From: Lignipirellula cremea
GTDB taxonomy: Bacteria; Planctomycetota; Planctomycetia; Pirellulales; Pirellulaceae
Direction: 5' to 3'
Length of the DNA stretch: 64,000 bases
Assembly (NCBI RefSeq): GCF_007751035.1
Contig: NZ_CP036433.1
Location: 4,259,001 to 4,323,000 of the forward strand
Shown: positions 1 through 9,000 of the stretch, one piece after another
Layout: every line of letters starts with the position of its first letter
Position numbering within the stretch: position 1 is the stretch's first letter
Position numbers and translations under genes: made by a program
Notes under the pieces: generated by a model
What the model was told of the DNA's origin: nothing
The model's database searches: none
The model's input: the letters and a program-made list of their open reading frames with translations, nothing else

Positions 1-2514
1 GCCGACAATAATTGCGACAAGGGCGACCTGTCGCGATTGGTCTATGTGGTCGACGGCGGCGACAGCGGCTGGAACATGGCGTATCAAACGATCGAGGATC
101 CGTACCTGACCGGCCCCTGGCATGCCGAGAAAATGTGGCACGTGAACGCGGTCGGCCAGCCGGCCTGGATCCTGCCGCCGGTCGGCTCGCTGGGCTCGGG
201 TCCTTCCGGCTTTGTGTACTATCCAGGCGTCGGCCTGGACCGCCGATACGACGGCCACTTCTTCCTTTGCAATTACACCGGAGACGGCGGGATTGAGTCG
301 TTCGCCGTGAAGCCGCACGGCGCCAGTTTTCGTATTACCGACGACCATTCTTTCCTGAAACCGGTGCGGGCGACCGACGTCGACTTTGGCTACGACGGGA
401 AAATGTACGTGCTGGACTTCGTCAATCTGGACTGGACCGGGAAGAGTCTGGGCGGACGGATTTACACCCTCTTTGACAAAGCCTTTGTCGCCAGCGACGA
501 GGCCCGCCAGGTCCGGCAGCGATTTGCCGAGGGCTTTACCGGGCTGACCGCGGAGGAACTTTTCGCCCTGTTTGATCACTCCGACATGCGCATGCGTTTA
601 CGTTCCCAGTACGAAGCGGCCGGCCGGGAGGGGATGGTCGAATCGCTGCGGGCGCTGGCGACCGCCGCCGACAACCCGGCCCGCACGCGTCGCCATGCGG
701 TCTGGGCCTTGTGGCAGATCGGCCGCCGGGACCCCCAGGCGATTGTTGCGTTGCGGGAACTGACGGGCCACGCCGACGCCGACACGCGTGAGCAGGCGAT
801 CAAAGCGCTGGGCGATCTGCGCGACGTCGATTCGCTGCCGATCTTCACGGCCAGCCTGAGCGACGATTTGCTCCGCGTGCGCTTCCAGGCCGCCCTGGCG
901 ATAGGCCGGCTCGGTCCGACGGCAGGGGCGACGGATTCGAAACAGATACAAGGTGCGCCGGAAGCTATTAAAGCGGTCGTGCGGATGCTGGAGGAAAACC
1001 ATAACGCCGACCCGTACTTGCGCCATGCAGGCGTGATGGCGTTGTACGCATTGTCGGATGACGCGGCCCTGCTGCGATTGTCTGGCTCGTCCCACGCGGC
1101 GGTGCGGCTGGCGGCGGTGCTGGTCGCCCGGCGACGTCCCGAAGTGGACCTGGCTCCGTTTCTGCAGGATGAAGATCTGGACATCGTAACGGAAGCCGCC
1201 CGGGCCATTAACGGCCTGGAACGCGTTGCGGCCGAGCCCGCCCTGGCGGACACCGCCGAACGCTTGCTCCGGGCTCCTGCGCCCGAGGCGCTGGTGCGGC
1301 GGGTGATCCATGCGAACTTTCGCCTGGGCAGGGCCCAGACGCTGCTGGGTCTGGCTGTCGGTTCGCACCTGGCGCCGGCCATGCAGCAGGAAGCGCTCGC
1401 CTGCCTGGCGGCCTGGTCGACCGGTGCAAAGCGGGATCGTGTGAACGGTAACTGGCGGCCGCTGGCTCCGCACGAGATCGACGGCTTGAAAAGGCGACTG
1501 CAGGATGGCGGGGCCGAGAAGCTGCTGGCCGGCGCCCAGGGCGACGTCATGGCGACCGCGATCGGGCTGTTGACGCAGTACGAAATCGACGTCGACGATG
1601 CGATGATCGCGGCCTGGGCGGCCGACGACAAGCGTCCCGCGGCGACCCGTCTGGAATGCCTCGGTTTGCTCGCCCAGCGGAAATCGAAACACACCGGAGA
1701 GACGATCGACTGCTTCCTGCATGCAGACGAACCACGATTGCGGGCGGCCGGCCGGCGGCAACTGGCCCAGGGCGATCCGAAGGCGGCCCTCAAAGAGATC
1801 CAGGCGGCCCTGTCGAATCCGGCGGCGGCAACGCTGGAGCTGCAGTCCGATGTGGCCGTGCTGGCCGGTCTCAAACAGCCTGCGGCCGACGCGGTGCTGA
1901 CCGAACTGCTCAGCCAGTTTGTCGCGCCGCAGACGGAGCGTCGTCCCGAACTGGACGGGTTGGAGCTAGATCTGGTCACGGCGGCCGGAGAGAGAAAGGA
2001 GTCGGCGGAGCTGGCGAAGCTGCTCTCCCGTTATCGAGAGCAGACCGAAAAAGCCGCCCTGTCGAACCCGCTGGCGGCCTGGCGGGCGGCCCTCTACGGC
2101 GGCGACGCGGAACGCGGCGAGCAGTTGTTCCGGGCGCATCGCAAGGCCCAGTGCATGCGATGCCACAAAGTCCACGGCGACGGCGGAACGGCCGGGCCCG
2201 ATCTGAGCGAACTGGCCAAACGGGCGACGCGGGAGCATCTGCTGGAGTCGATCGTCGAGCCAAATGCAAAGATCGCCAAAGGGTTTGGCTCGGCGACGGT
2301 CATTACCGATCGCGGCAAAGTGATCGGCGGTTTCCTGCGGGAAGAAACGCCGGAAGCAATCGTGCTGGAAACGCCGCAAGGCGAGCAGGTGCGTATCCCC
2401 GTCGAAGAAATCGACGAACGCATCCAGGGCCGCTCGCTCATGCCCGACGTCCGCACGTTGCTGGAACTACACGAGATTCGCGACCTGGTCGAGTTTCTCA
2501 GCCAGCAGAAGTGA
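1..2514 (+). CDS. PVC-type cytochrome c / HEAT-repeat protein (5' end outside window)
   Basis: The frame is open from base 1, so the N-terminus lies upstream; at least 838 residues are present. The first part resembles the end of the sorbosone-dehydrogenase-like beta-propeller found in planctomycete 'membrane-bound dehydrogenase' proteins (YVLDFVNLDW near 405-435). A long alpha-helical HEAT-like array follows (about 590-2050). The C-terminus is a PVC heme-binding domain with one CMRCH motif at 2151-2166, then GPDLSELAKRA and the typical ending with RSLMPD. Such proteins are usually exported and thought to transfer electrons during sugar or alcohol oxidation; the substrate here is unknown. A short inverted repeat overlaps the stop codon. 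The family call is secure; the function is inference. Confidence 0.85.
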   Translation, partial: ADNNCDKGDLSRLVYVVDGGDSGWNMAYQTIEDPYLTGPWHAEKMWHVNAVGQPAWILPPVGSLGSGPSGFVYYPGVGLDRRYDGHFFLCNYTGDGGIESFAVKPHGASFRITDDHSFLKPVRATDVDFGYDGKMYVLDFVNLDWTGKSLGGRIYTLFDKAFVASDEARQVRQRFAEGFTGLTAEELFALFDHSDMRMRLRSQYEAAGREGMVESLRALATAADNPARTRRHAVWALWQIGRRDPQAIVALRELTGHADADTREQAIKALGDLRDVDSLPIFTASLSDDLLRVRFQAALAIGRLGPTAGATDSKQIQGAPEAIKAVVRMLEENHNADPYLRHAGVMALYALSDDAALLRLSGSSHAAVRLAAVLVARRRPEVDLAPFLQDEDLDIVTEAARAINGLERVAAEPALADTAERLLRAPAPEALVRRVIHANFRLGRAQTLLGLAVGSHLAPAMQQEALACLAAWSTGAKRDRVNGNWRPLAPHEIDGLKRRLQDGGAEKLLAGAQGDVMATAIGLLTQYEIDVDDAMIAAWAADDKRPAATRLECLGLLAQRKSKHTGETIDCFLHADEPRLRAAGRRQLAQGDPKAALKEIQAALSNPAAATLELQSDVAVLAGLKQPAADAVLTELLSQFVAPQTERRPELDGLELDLVTAAGERKESAELAKLLSRYREQTEKAALSNPLAAWRAALYGGDAERGEQLFRAHRKAQCMRCHKVHGDGGTAGPDLSELAKRATREHLLESIVEPNAKIAKGFGSATVITDRGKVIGGFLREETPEAIVLETPQGEQVRIPVEEIDERIQGRSLMPDVRTLLELHEIRDLVEFLSQQK

Positions 2515-2530
2515 CAGGATTTGTCACTTC
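2508..2530 (+). terminator. Stem-loop overlapping the stop codon of the cytochrome gene
   Basis: The arms gaagtgac (2508-2515) and gtcacttc (2523-2530) pair perfectly over 8 bp around a 7-base loop, and the left arm includes the TGA stop. There is no T-run after it, so termination is only possible. It lies between convergent genes (next stop at 2607). Confidence 0.3.
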
Positions 2531-2606
2531 CCGCAGAAAGAAAGTCGACTGTCCGGTGTCTGTTTTTTCGCAAAACGACGATCGCCAGCGTCGTGACTCA
2601 GCCGCC

Positions 2607-3734
2607 CTACAGCGACGAGGCTTCACTCACGGTGACCTGGTTCCGGTTTTTGAACTTGCGGTAGCTGCCCCAGACATGCTTGTAACCGAAGTACATCGTT
2701 TTGCCGAGCAGCTGGCGCGGTGAAACGACGATCCGGCCGAGCCGATACGGCTCCGGCCGCCAGCGATCGGTGTAGGACTGCAGGGGCCCCGTAAAGTCGA
2801 TCGCGTGGACCTGGTCGTCGTGGAAGAAATGCTCAATCACTTCGTGCAGCAGCAACTGGCCGGGGCCGCAGCTTTTGAACTCTTCGTCGTAGGCGACCTT
2901 GAAGGGGTGATGCACCCCTTTGGCGGTCCAGCCCAGCTCGAAGGCAAACGGCCGCCCCTTTTCTTCCAGAAAGGCAAGCGTTAACTGCCCCCAGGCCGCC
3001 AGCTGTTCCGACTGGCGAATCAGGTAGGCGGCCATGCCGGGAGAGCGGACGATCGAACTGCCGGCTTCTCCTTTCCAGCAACGATCTTCGACCTCGAAAC
3101 CGCGTTCCAGCAAGGGACGCACCTCGGCGGGCGAGAAACTGTGCTGGATGCGGAAGGTGCGGTTCTCGTCTTCGCGAAAACGCCGTACCCGTCGGCCCAC
3201 CACCTGGCGGAAGTTCTTGGACCAGGTTTTTCGGTAAGCGTCCCAGTTTCCGGTGACAGGAACGACGCCGACCAGGCAGCTCTCACGCACATCAAACGAC
3301 ATGCCGGCCCGGCGCAGCGCGTTCTGGAAACCAACCCAGCGGGGCGTATCGATGGCGACCCCGTCGAACCATCCCAGCGCTCCCGGCGCCTGGTGGATGC
3401 AGGGAGCCAGCAGATCCAGCACCGCGTCTGTGTCGGTTGTTTCGTCCAGCAGCAGGTCGCCGCAGGGAGCCCAGGGGTTGCTCGTCAAACCGGCCACTTC
3501 GACCACGCCGCCCAGTTTCCGGGCGGCCAGCGGCAAGGCGGCCAGCAGCCGGCCCTCGCTATCTTCGACGGCAAAGGCCTTGAACTTGCCCGGTTGCGAA
3601 AACTGCAGCAGCCAGTCGGAGATGATGGCCGAACGCACCGCCGGCACGGCGCAGGCGCTGCGGGTCCACAGGTCGTCCCACTTGTCAGCGGCCGCGGAAA
3701 ATTCGGCCGCGTTACGGTATTGAATCAATCGCAT
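2607..3734 (-). CDS. BioF2/FemAB-like GNAT-fold acetyltransferase
   Basis: A 375-residue protein without signal peptide. The pattern matches the BioF2-like acetyltransferase domain (Acetyltransf_6, often annotated as cellulose biosynthesis protein CelD): an N-terminal half with AVEDSEGRLLAALPLAA, a middle segment rich in Arg/Phe (KNFRQVVGRRVRRF), then LLHEVIEHFF and IDFTGPLQSYTDRW near the C-terminus. Members are thought to transfer acyl groups to polysaccharide or lipid precursors. The frame is open to 3809, but I chose the ATG at 3734 because GGGG sits 7-11 bases upstream and homology begins there (MRLIQYRNAAEF). It is convergent with the cytochrome gene and divergent from the TPR gene. The substrate is unknown. 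Confidence 0.75.
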   Translation of the reverse strand: MRLIQYRNAAEFSAAADKWDDLWTRSACAVPAVRSAIISDWLLQFSQPGKFKAFAVEDSEGRLLAALPLAARKLGGVVEVAGLTSNPWAPCGDLLLDETTDTDAVLDLLAPCIHQAPGALGWFDGVAIDTPRWVGFQNALRRAGMSFDVRESCLVGVVPVTGNWDAYRKTWSKNFRQVVGRRVRRFREDENRTFRIQHSFSPAEVRPLLERGFEVEDRCWKGEAGSSIVRSPGMAAYLIRQSEQLAAWGQLTLAFLEEKGRPFAFELGWTAKGVHHPFKVAYDEEFKSCGPGQLLLHEVIEHFFHDDQVHAIDFTGPLQSYTDRWRPEPYRLGRIVVSPRQLLGKTMYFGYKHVWGSYRKFKNRNQVTVSEASSL

Positions 3735-4048
3735 GCTGCATCCCCGGTTCCGAGTGGCCGCACCGTCCCACGCAATGCTTTCCGTGAGGGACCGGCGGGC
3801 CGTTGCCAAAGCCCTTGTTCAAGCATGGCATGTAATTACCCGTTGGCAGGTTATGTCCCCTGCCGAATTGCGAAATCGCTGCTGGTCCGCGCTGGAAATC
3901 GTTAAATTCGCACTGAGCGGAATCTTCCGTCCTGTCCGCGGTTGGCGGTTGGCCTGCGTTCCCTTTAGAATTAAAGGCAGGAACCCCGGCATGCGGTCCT
4001 TTGGCTGCGCGCTGCGAAGAAGCCACTGGCACGGAGAGCGAACCGATT
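3735..4048. other. Divergent intergenic region
   Basis: 314 bases between two divergent starts with no supported gene; reading frames here are short and lack a coding pattern. It holds a plausible promoter for the rightward gene (listed separately), and the 5' leaders of both genes must lie here. Confidence 0.6.
3942..3971 (+). promoter_or_regulatory. Candidate sigma-70 type promoter for the TPR gene
   Basis: TTGGCG (3942-3947) and TAGAAT (3966-3971) are separated by 18 bases, matching the consensus at 4 and 5 of 6 positions. They lie about 80 bases before the chosen start. This was found by eye only; planctomycete promoter rules are poorly known. Confidence 0.35.
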
Positions 4049-6574
4049 TTGAATTTCCTGTTAAGCGGCCGGCGTGATGTGACCTTCACCAGTCGACTTG
4101 CCTGGACGCTCGTTCTGACGATCATGATCGGGACGTCCGCCCCGGCCCTGGCCGATCGGTATGACGACCAGTACCTCGACGGTCTGCGCGAGCGACGGCT
4201 GTTCTCCCTGGCCGAATCGTTCTGCCTGCAGCGTCTGCAGGCGGCCGGCAATGCGATCGATGCCGAATGCGATCTGACGCTGGCCCTTCTCCGCACTTAT
4301 GCGGCCCACGCGATCAATTCCCCGCGCGAATTGCGGGAGCCGATCTGGCAAAAGGCCCACGCCGCGGCGCAGGACTTTGCCGCCCGGCATCCGGCCGACG
4401 CTGAGCGGTTCCTGGTGCTGGTGCAGGATGCGCTGACCACCCTGGCCCGCGGCGAACTGCTCCGGCAGGAGCTGGAGACCCGATCTGCGGCAGGGACAGA
4501 CAAAGAGCCCGCCCTGGAGCAGATCCTGCTGGCAGTGAATGCGCTGGAGTCGATCGACAAGGAGCTCACCCGCGAGATTCCACGTCGGGCTGGCAGCCGC
4601 GAAGGGCTTTCCGACAGCGAGCTGTTTGCCCTGCAGAACAACCTCCGTTATCAGCTGGCCCGGGCGCACCGGAACCTGGCCTTGTGTTACGAAGAAGGAA
4701 CGGCCAACCAGGTCAACTCGCTGCAGCAGGCCAGCGGCATGCTGACCGACGTGCTCACCCGCATCGGCGAAGCCGATCCTCTGTACGGGAACGTCCAACT
4801 GGACCAGGTCGTCTGCCTGCGGTTGCTGGGCGATCTCGACGGGGCCCAGCGCCTGCTGACGACGCTGCAGTCGTCGAGTCCTGGGGTGGAGCTCCTGCTC
4901 CGGGCCCGGGCGGAGGCGGCCCGGCTGCAGCTCGACCGGCAGAAGCCGGAACTGGCGTATGCGGAGATTTCTCGCGGGCGGAACGTGGGCGGCCGTCTTT
5001 CAGCGGAACTCGACTTCGCCCATCTGGAAACGTACCTGGCCCTGTGGAAAAAGGCTCAGGAAGAGAACAGCGACCAGACGCCCGGCTGGCTGGCCAAAGC
5101 GAAAGCGATGGTCGAGCAGATCGAACGGGCGCATGGACCTTACTGGCGAAGACGGGCCGACCGTCTGCTCGTCAATACGGCCGGCGCCGGGGGCGGGGGC
5201 GATCTGGATATTCTCGTTCGCCAGGCCGATCGTTTGTATCTGGAGGGAGCGTTCGCCGAAGCGATCACTGCTTACGACCAGGCCGGGCGCCAGGCTTTGG
5301 CGGCCGGCTCCGACGAACAGGCGTTCCTGCTGTTGTACCGGGCCGGTCTGATTGAACAGAAGCAGAAGCACTACGCTGACGCCGCGTTGCGCCTGCGGGC
5401 GGCGGCTTTGGCGACTCCCGAGCAGCCGCAAGCGCCCGATGCCCATCTGCTGGCGGCGCATTCCGCGGCGCAGGTGGTCGCTGCCGATCCGGCGTCGCTG
5501 CCGGCGTACCTCGACCTGCTGGAAGAGCATCTGACGCGCTGGCCGGAAAAGCCCACGGCTGACAAGGCGCGCATGTGGCTGGGGCGGATTCGCGAGCATC
5601 AGCATTCGTGGTCCGAGGCGATGCGCATCTATCTGGAAGTCTCCCCGCAAGCCAGCGATTATGCGTCCGCGCTAGAGGCGGCGTCCCGCTGCGCCAAAAC
5701 GTATCTGGCGGAACTCAAGGCTGCCGGTCAGCCGTATGACCAGCAGGCCGAGAATACCGCTTTGCAGTTTGAGAGCCTGCTGCTGGACGAACAACAACGC
5801 TTGCCGACAACCTGGACGCCGGCCCTCAGGGAGGCCGCGATCGCAGCGGCGCGGATTCGCCTGCAGCATAGCGCCGGCGGGCAGGCCCGGGCGTCGTCGA
5901 TTCTGGAGGGAGCCCTGGCGGCAGGCGGCGACGCGGATCCAGCCTGGCGAACGTCCGCCACGGCGTTGCTGGTCGCAGCGCTGGCCGCCCAGCCGAGCCG
6001 CCTGGCTGAAGCCGAAAAGATGCTCCGCGAACTGGCCGACGCCTCGCCGCAAGAGTTACTGGAAATGGTCTCGGGCCTGAGCGCGGCGGCGGAAGCTGCC
6101 GGGCCGCAAGGGAAAGAACGGATCGCCGGGCTGCAGCTCAAGGCGGCCGCCCTGCTGGCTCCGCAGCGGGCTAAACTTTCGGCCGCATCGCAAAGCATGC
6201 TGGATCTGGTGCAGGCCCAGGCCCTGGCGGCTGGCGGCAATCGCGATCAGGCCGCCCAGGCTTACACCCGGTTAATCGCGGCCAATCCCCGCGACGGCGG
6301 CCTGCAGGAGGAGTACGCCGCTTTCCTGCTGGCGGGCGCGGATCGGGCCAGCTGGGAACAGGCCCTGCTGCAGTGGCGTCGCGTCGGGCAAGGCAGTCGT
6401 CCTCGCACCGACCGCTGGTGGCGAGCCAAGTACAACACGGCTTTGGCCATGTACCGCCTGGGCGACAAGGCCGGAGCGGCCGAACTGATCCAGTACCTGA
6501 AGGCGACTCCACCCGGCCTGGACGGCAGTTCCGAACAGACCGCGCTGGAGCAGCTATTGAAGCTCTGCCAGTAG
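4049..6574 (+). CDS. Secreted TPR-like alpha-helical repeat protein
   Basis: 841 residues from a TTG start at 4049, preceded by GGAGAG at 4033-4038. This gives a clean signal peptide (SRLAWTLVLTIMIG then SAPALA, cleavage before DRYDDQY). GTG 4079 is an alternative start; an upstream ATG at 4001 would bury the signal. The mature part is almost wholly helical, Ala/Leu/Glu-rich, with tetratricopeptide-like units, clearest around residues 390-470 (YLEGAFAEAITAYDQAG, AGLIEQKQKHYADAALRLRAAA). No catalytic motif is visible. It is probably a periplasmic scaffold for protein-protein contacts. It ends 23 bases before the convergent sulfatase stop. Confidence 0.75.
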   Translation: MNFLLSGRRDVTFTSRLAWTLVLTIMIGTSAPALADRYDDQYLDGLRERRLFSLAESFCLQRLQAAGNAIDAECDLTLALLRTYAAHAINSPRELREPIWQKAHAAAQDFAARHPADAERFLVLVQDALTTLARGELLRQELETRSAAGTDKEPALEQILLAVNALESIDKELTREIPRRAGSREGLSDSELFALQNNLRYQLARAHRNLALCYEEGTANQVNSLQQASGMLTDVLTRIGEADPLYGNVQLDQVVCLRLLGDLDGAQRLLTTLQSSSPGVELLLRARAEAARLQLDRQKPELAYAEISRGRNVGGRLSAELDFAHLETYLALWKKAQEENSDQTPGWLAKAKAMVEQIERAHGPYWRRRADRLLVNTAGAGGGGDLDILVRQADRLYLEGAFAEAITAYDQAGRQALAAGSDEQAFLLLYRAGLIEQKQKHYADAALRLRAAALATPEQPQAPDAHLLAAHSAAQVVAADPASLPAYLDLLEEHLTRWPEKPTADKARMWLGRIREHQHSWSEAMRIYLEVSPQASDYASALEAASRCAKTYLAELKAAGQPYDQQAENTALQFESLLLDEQQRLPTTWTPALREAAIAAARIRLQHSAGGQARASSILEGALAAGGDADPAWRTSATALLVAALAAQPSRLAEAEKMLRELADASPQELLEMVSGLSAAAEAAGPQGKERIAGLQLKAAALLAPQRAKLSAASQSMLDLVQAQALAAGGNRDQAAQAYTRLIAANPRDGGLQEEYAAFLLAGADRASWEQALLQWRRVGQGSRPRTDRWWRAKYNTALAMYRLGDKAGAAELIQYLKATPPGLDGSSEQTALEQLLKLCQ

Positions 6575-6596
6575 CGGGAAACGAAGCCGGCAGTTG

Positions 6597-8069
6597 CTAC
6601 GGTTTGCCGATCTGACGCAGGCCGGTCGGCGTCTTCTGTGCCTGCTCGATCCGCTTGCCGAGCTGGAAGGAAAGCTCTTTGATGCGGTCGGCCTGGTCGG
6701 GATCGCCTGCCAGGTTGTGCATCTCGGCCGGGTCGGTTTTCCGATCGTACAGTTCGTTCCCTTTATCACCGCCGACGCCCCATTCCGTATAGCGATAGCG
6801 GGGCGTGCGGAGACTGTATCCCGAACCGTACTGCGTGAGGGCGGCTGCCCTGGGAGTAGCGGCCAAATCGTCAAGCACAGGCGCCAGGCTTACGCCGGAC
6901 AGATTGCCGGGCGGAGTGAGGCCGCATAGTTCGGCCAGAGTCGGGTAGAAGTCGACCATCTCCGCGAACGACGCCGTGTGGCCGCCCGCCTGTTTCATGC
7001 CAGGAGCGCGGATCAGCAGCGGCACATGCGCGGCGTTCTCAAACAGCGTGGTCTTCTGGTAGTAGCCGTGTTCGCCCATGTGATAGCCATGGTCCGAGGT
7101 GAACAGGACCACCGTGTTGTCGGCCAGCCCCAGATCGTCGAGCGACTTCAGCACGCGGCCGACCTGGGCGTCCATCAGGCTAATCGAAGCGTAGTAGGCC
7201 TGGATTGCCTGGACGGCCAGTTTGGGGTCCAGGTTGACCTGGTCTTTCTTTCGCAACAGCGCCTGCTGGGCCGGTTCAGGGAGGGTTTCCAGATAGCCTT
7301 CTGGGACCTTCGGTACTTGAATCTGGTGCGGCGGGTACAAGTCAAAGTAAGCGTGGGGCGCCACGTACGGCGTGTGCGGTCGGTAGAATCCGACGGCCAG
7401 AAAGAACGGCGTTTTGTTCTGGGCGAATTCAGTAAGCAGTTCGATGGCGGCCAGGGCTCCTTTGCCGTCGGTCTGGTCGTCGTCGTCGCCGTCGGCGGAG
7501 AGCCAGCTGAGCGTCCCGCCAAAGCTGCCGGGTCGGAGCGAGAAGATTTTTGACTCTTCGATTTTATCGCGGCCGATCGGATTGACCTTCACGTCCCATG
7601 AATCGGGATCATCATGGCCGTCGGATCCGATGGAGTTTGGCACGTTGTAGTGATAGATTTTTCCGACCCGTGCCGCCGTATAACCGGCCTGGCGAAACAT
7701 CTGCGACATCGTTTGCACGTCGGGCATGCGATCGCGAATCAGAATGGCATTCTGGTGAATCCGCGTCTGGTCGGGATACAGGCCCGTCATGAACGAGGCG
7801 CGACTGGGCCCGCACAACGGGTACTGGCAATACGCCTGTTCAAAGCGCACCGCGGTCCGGGCCAGGGCGTCGATCTGGGGCGACTTGACCAGCGGATGGC
7901 CATAGCAGCCCAGGTCGCAGTTCAAATCGTCGGCTATCAGGAACAGCACATTCGGCCGCGTTTCGCCGTCGGCCGCCTGGGCGGCGACAGGAGCTGCCAG
8001 GGTCAGACTAATCGCCAGCAGCCAGGACCATGCCAGACCGCGGGCCAGTAACGCATCAGAGTTTTGCAT
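6597..8069 (-). CDS. Secreted sulfatase, iduronate-2-sulfatase-like
   Basis: 490 residues with a signal peptide (LAWSWLLAISLTLAAPVAAQA). The type I sulfatase core is clear: metal-binding IADDLN (45-50) and the formylglycine motif CGPSRAS with Cys86, which a formylglycine-generating enzyme would oxidise. Further motifs are VGKIYH, GFYRPHTPY and TSDHGYHMGEHG, which supply metal- and substrate-binding residues. The gap between metal site and Cys, and the PHTPY motif, fit the iduronate-2-sulfatase group common in planctomycetes. It would remove sulfate esters from polysaccharides in the periplasm or outside. The likely partner glycosidases are not adjacent. Lgt-like and EamA genes lie upstream on the same strand. 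Confidence 0.93.
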   Translation of the reverse strand: MQNSDALLARGLAWSWLLAISLTLAAPVAAQAADGETRPNVLFLIADDLNCDLGCYGHPLVKSPQIDALARTAVRFEQAYCQYPLCGPSRASFMTGLYPDQTRIHQNAILIRDRMPDVQTMSQMFRQAGYTAARVGKIYHYNVPNSIGSDGHDDPDSWDVKVNPIGRDKIEESKIFSLRPGSFGGTLSWLSADGDDDDQTDGKGALAAIELLTEFAQNKTPFFLAVGFYRPHTPYVAPHAYFDLYPPHQIQVPKVPEGYLETLPEPAQQALLRKKDQVNLDPKLAVQAIQAYYASISLMDAQVGRVLKSLDDLGLADNTVVLFTSDHGYHMGEHGYYQKTTLFENAAHVPLLIRAPGMKQAGGHTASFAEMVDFYPTLAELCGLTPPGNLSGVSLAPVLDDLAATPRAAALTQYGSGYSLRTPRYRYTEWGVGGDKGNELYDRKTDPAEMHNLAGDPDQADRIKELSFQLGKRIEQAQKTPTGLRQIGKP

Positions 8070-8182
8070 CAGAACAACCGACTTTCCGTCGAGATGAGAA
8101 CAGGAAGACGCCGGTCCCAGCGCCGGACGCCTGCGGCCATTATGGGCGACGATCCGCGGTTGTCCAACTCTATTTCATGCGG

Positions 8183-8950
8183 CTACTTACGGGCCGCAGC
8201 ATGGGGCTTTGCGGCGCCTTGATGGTTCGGTTCGTCCAGTTCCATGGGGAGGTCTGCCGAGGGGATCGGTTTGCTGGATTCCTCCCAGCCCCATTGGGCC
8301 GCCATCAATACGATCATCAACAGGGAAACGAGTTGATAGAAAGTCATACCGGCCCACACGATCGGCTCCGGCCGCAGGCTTTCCGACGCCAGCCGGAACA
8401 GGCCATAGGCGATAAAATAAAACTGCAGGCGATGGGTCCGCAGTCGGTCGCCGGCCTGCAGCCACAGCAGCAGGGCGAACATGGCCGCATGAAAGACCGA
8501 CTCGTAGACTTGCGTGGGGTAACGCGGCCCATCGCCAATCAGGTCGACGCCCCAGAAGCCAGTCGTCCGCGCGCCGTAACAGCAGCCGTTGACGAAGCAT
8601 CCCCAGCGACCAACGGCCAGCGCTGCGGCGATCGCCGGCGCAAACCGATCGCCCGTTTTTAAACGCAGCCCCAGGGCGATCTTGGCTGCTTCGACCGCCA
8701 GGTAAGCGCCCAGCAGGCCCGTGGTGATTGTTTTCCCGTCAGCCAGCCATTCTCCGCTGGACAGGCCGGCGACGCCTTCGCCGACGATGAAGGGAACCTT
8801 CGCTCCGATCATCCCGCCGAGAAATCCCGCCAGCAGCAGCAGGGCCCGTTCCCAGAACGGGAGCCGCGCCAGCTCTCGCGGGACGGGCGTCTGCCAGCGG
8901 ACCAGCAGGAACACGGCCATCGCCAGCAACATGAACAGGGAATAGCCCAC
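8183..8950 (-). CDS. Prolipoprotein diacylglyceryl transferase (Lgt) family paralogue
   Basis: 255 residues with several membrane helices. The Lgt signature is present as GRWGCFVNGCCYG (114-126), followed by RYPTQVYES (143-151). Classical Lgt enzymes transfer diacylglycerol from phosphatidylglycerol to the lipobox Cys. In this protein the region aligned with the conserved HGGL motif reads ITTGLLGAYL (75-84), so the essential His is absent, and the Asn after GRxG is Cys. It may be a divergent paralogue with a different lipid or acceptor rather than the housekeeping enzyme. It lies 50 bases downstream of the EamA gene. Confidence 0.8.
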   Translation of the reverse strand: MGYSLFMLLAMAVFLLVRWQTPVPRELARLPFWERALLLLAGFLGGMIGAKVPFIVGEGVAGLSSGEWLADGKTITTGLLGAYLAVEAAKIALGLRLKTGDRFAPAIAAALAVGRWGCFVNGCCYGARTTGFWGVDLIGDGPRYPTQVYESVFHAAMFALLLWLQAGDRLRTHRLQFYFIAYGLFRLASESLRPEPIVWAGMTFYQLVSLLMIVLMAAQWGWEESSKPIPSADLPMELDEPNHQGAAKPHAAARK

Positions 8951-9000
8951 GCTTGCTCTTCCGCTTGCGGCAGTGGCCGCGGTCTTGCCGGGTTAATTGG

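Noticed and set aside
576-1979. 467-codon open frame opposite the PVC cytochrome gene
   Set aside because: Antisense shadow with Ser/Arg/Ala-rich sequence and no recognisable domain; the sense strand encodes a coherent HEAT-repeat protein.
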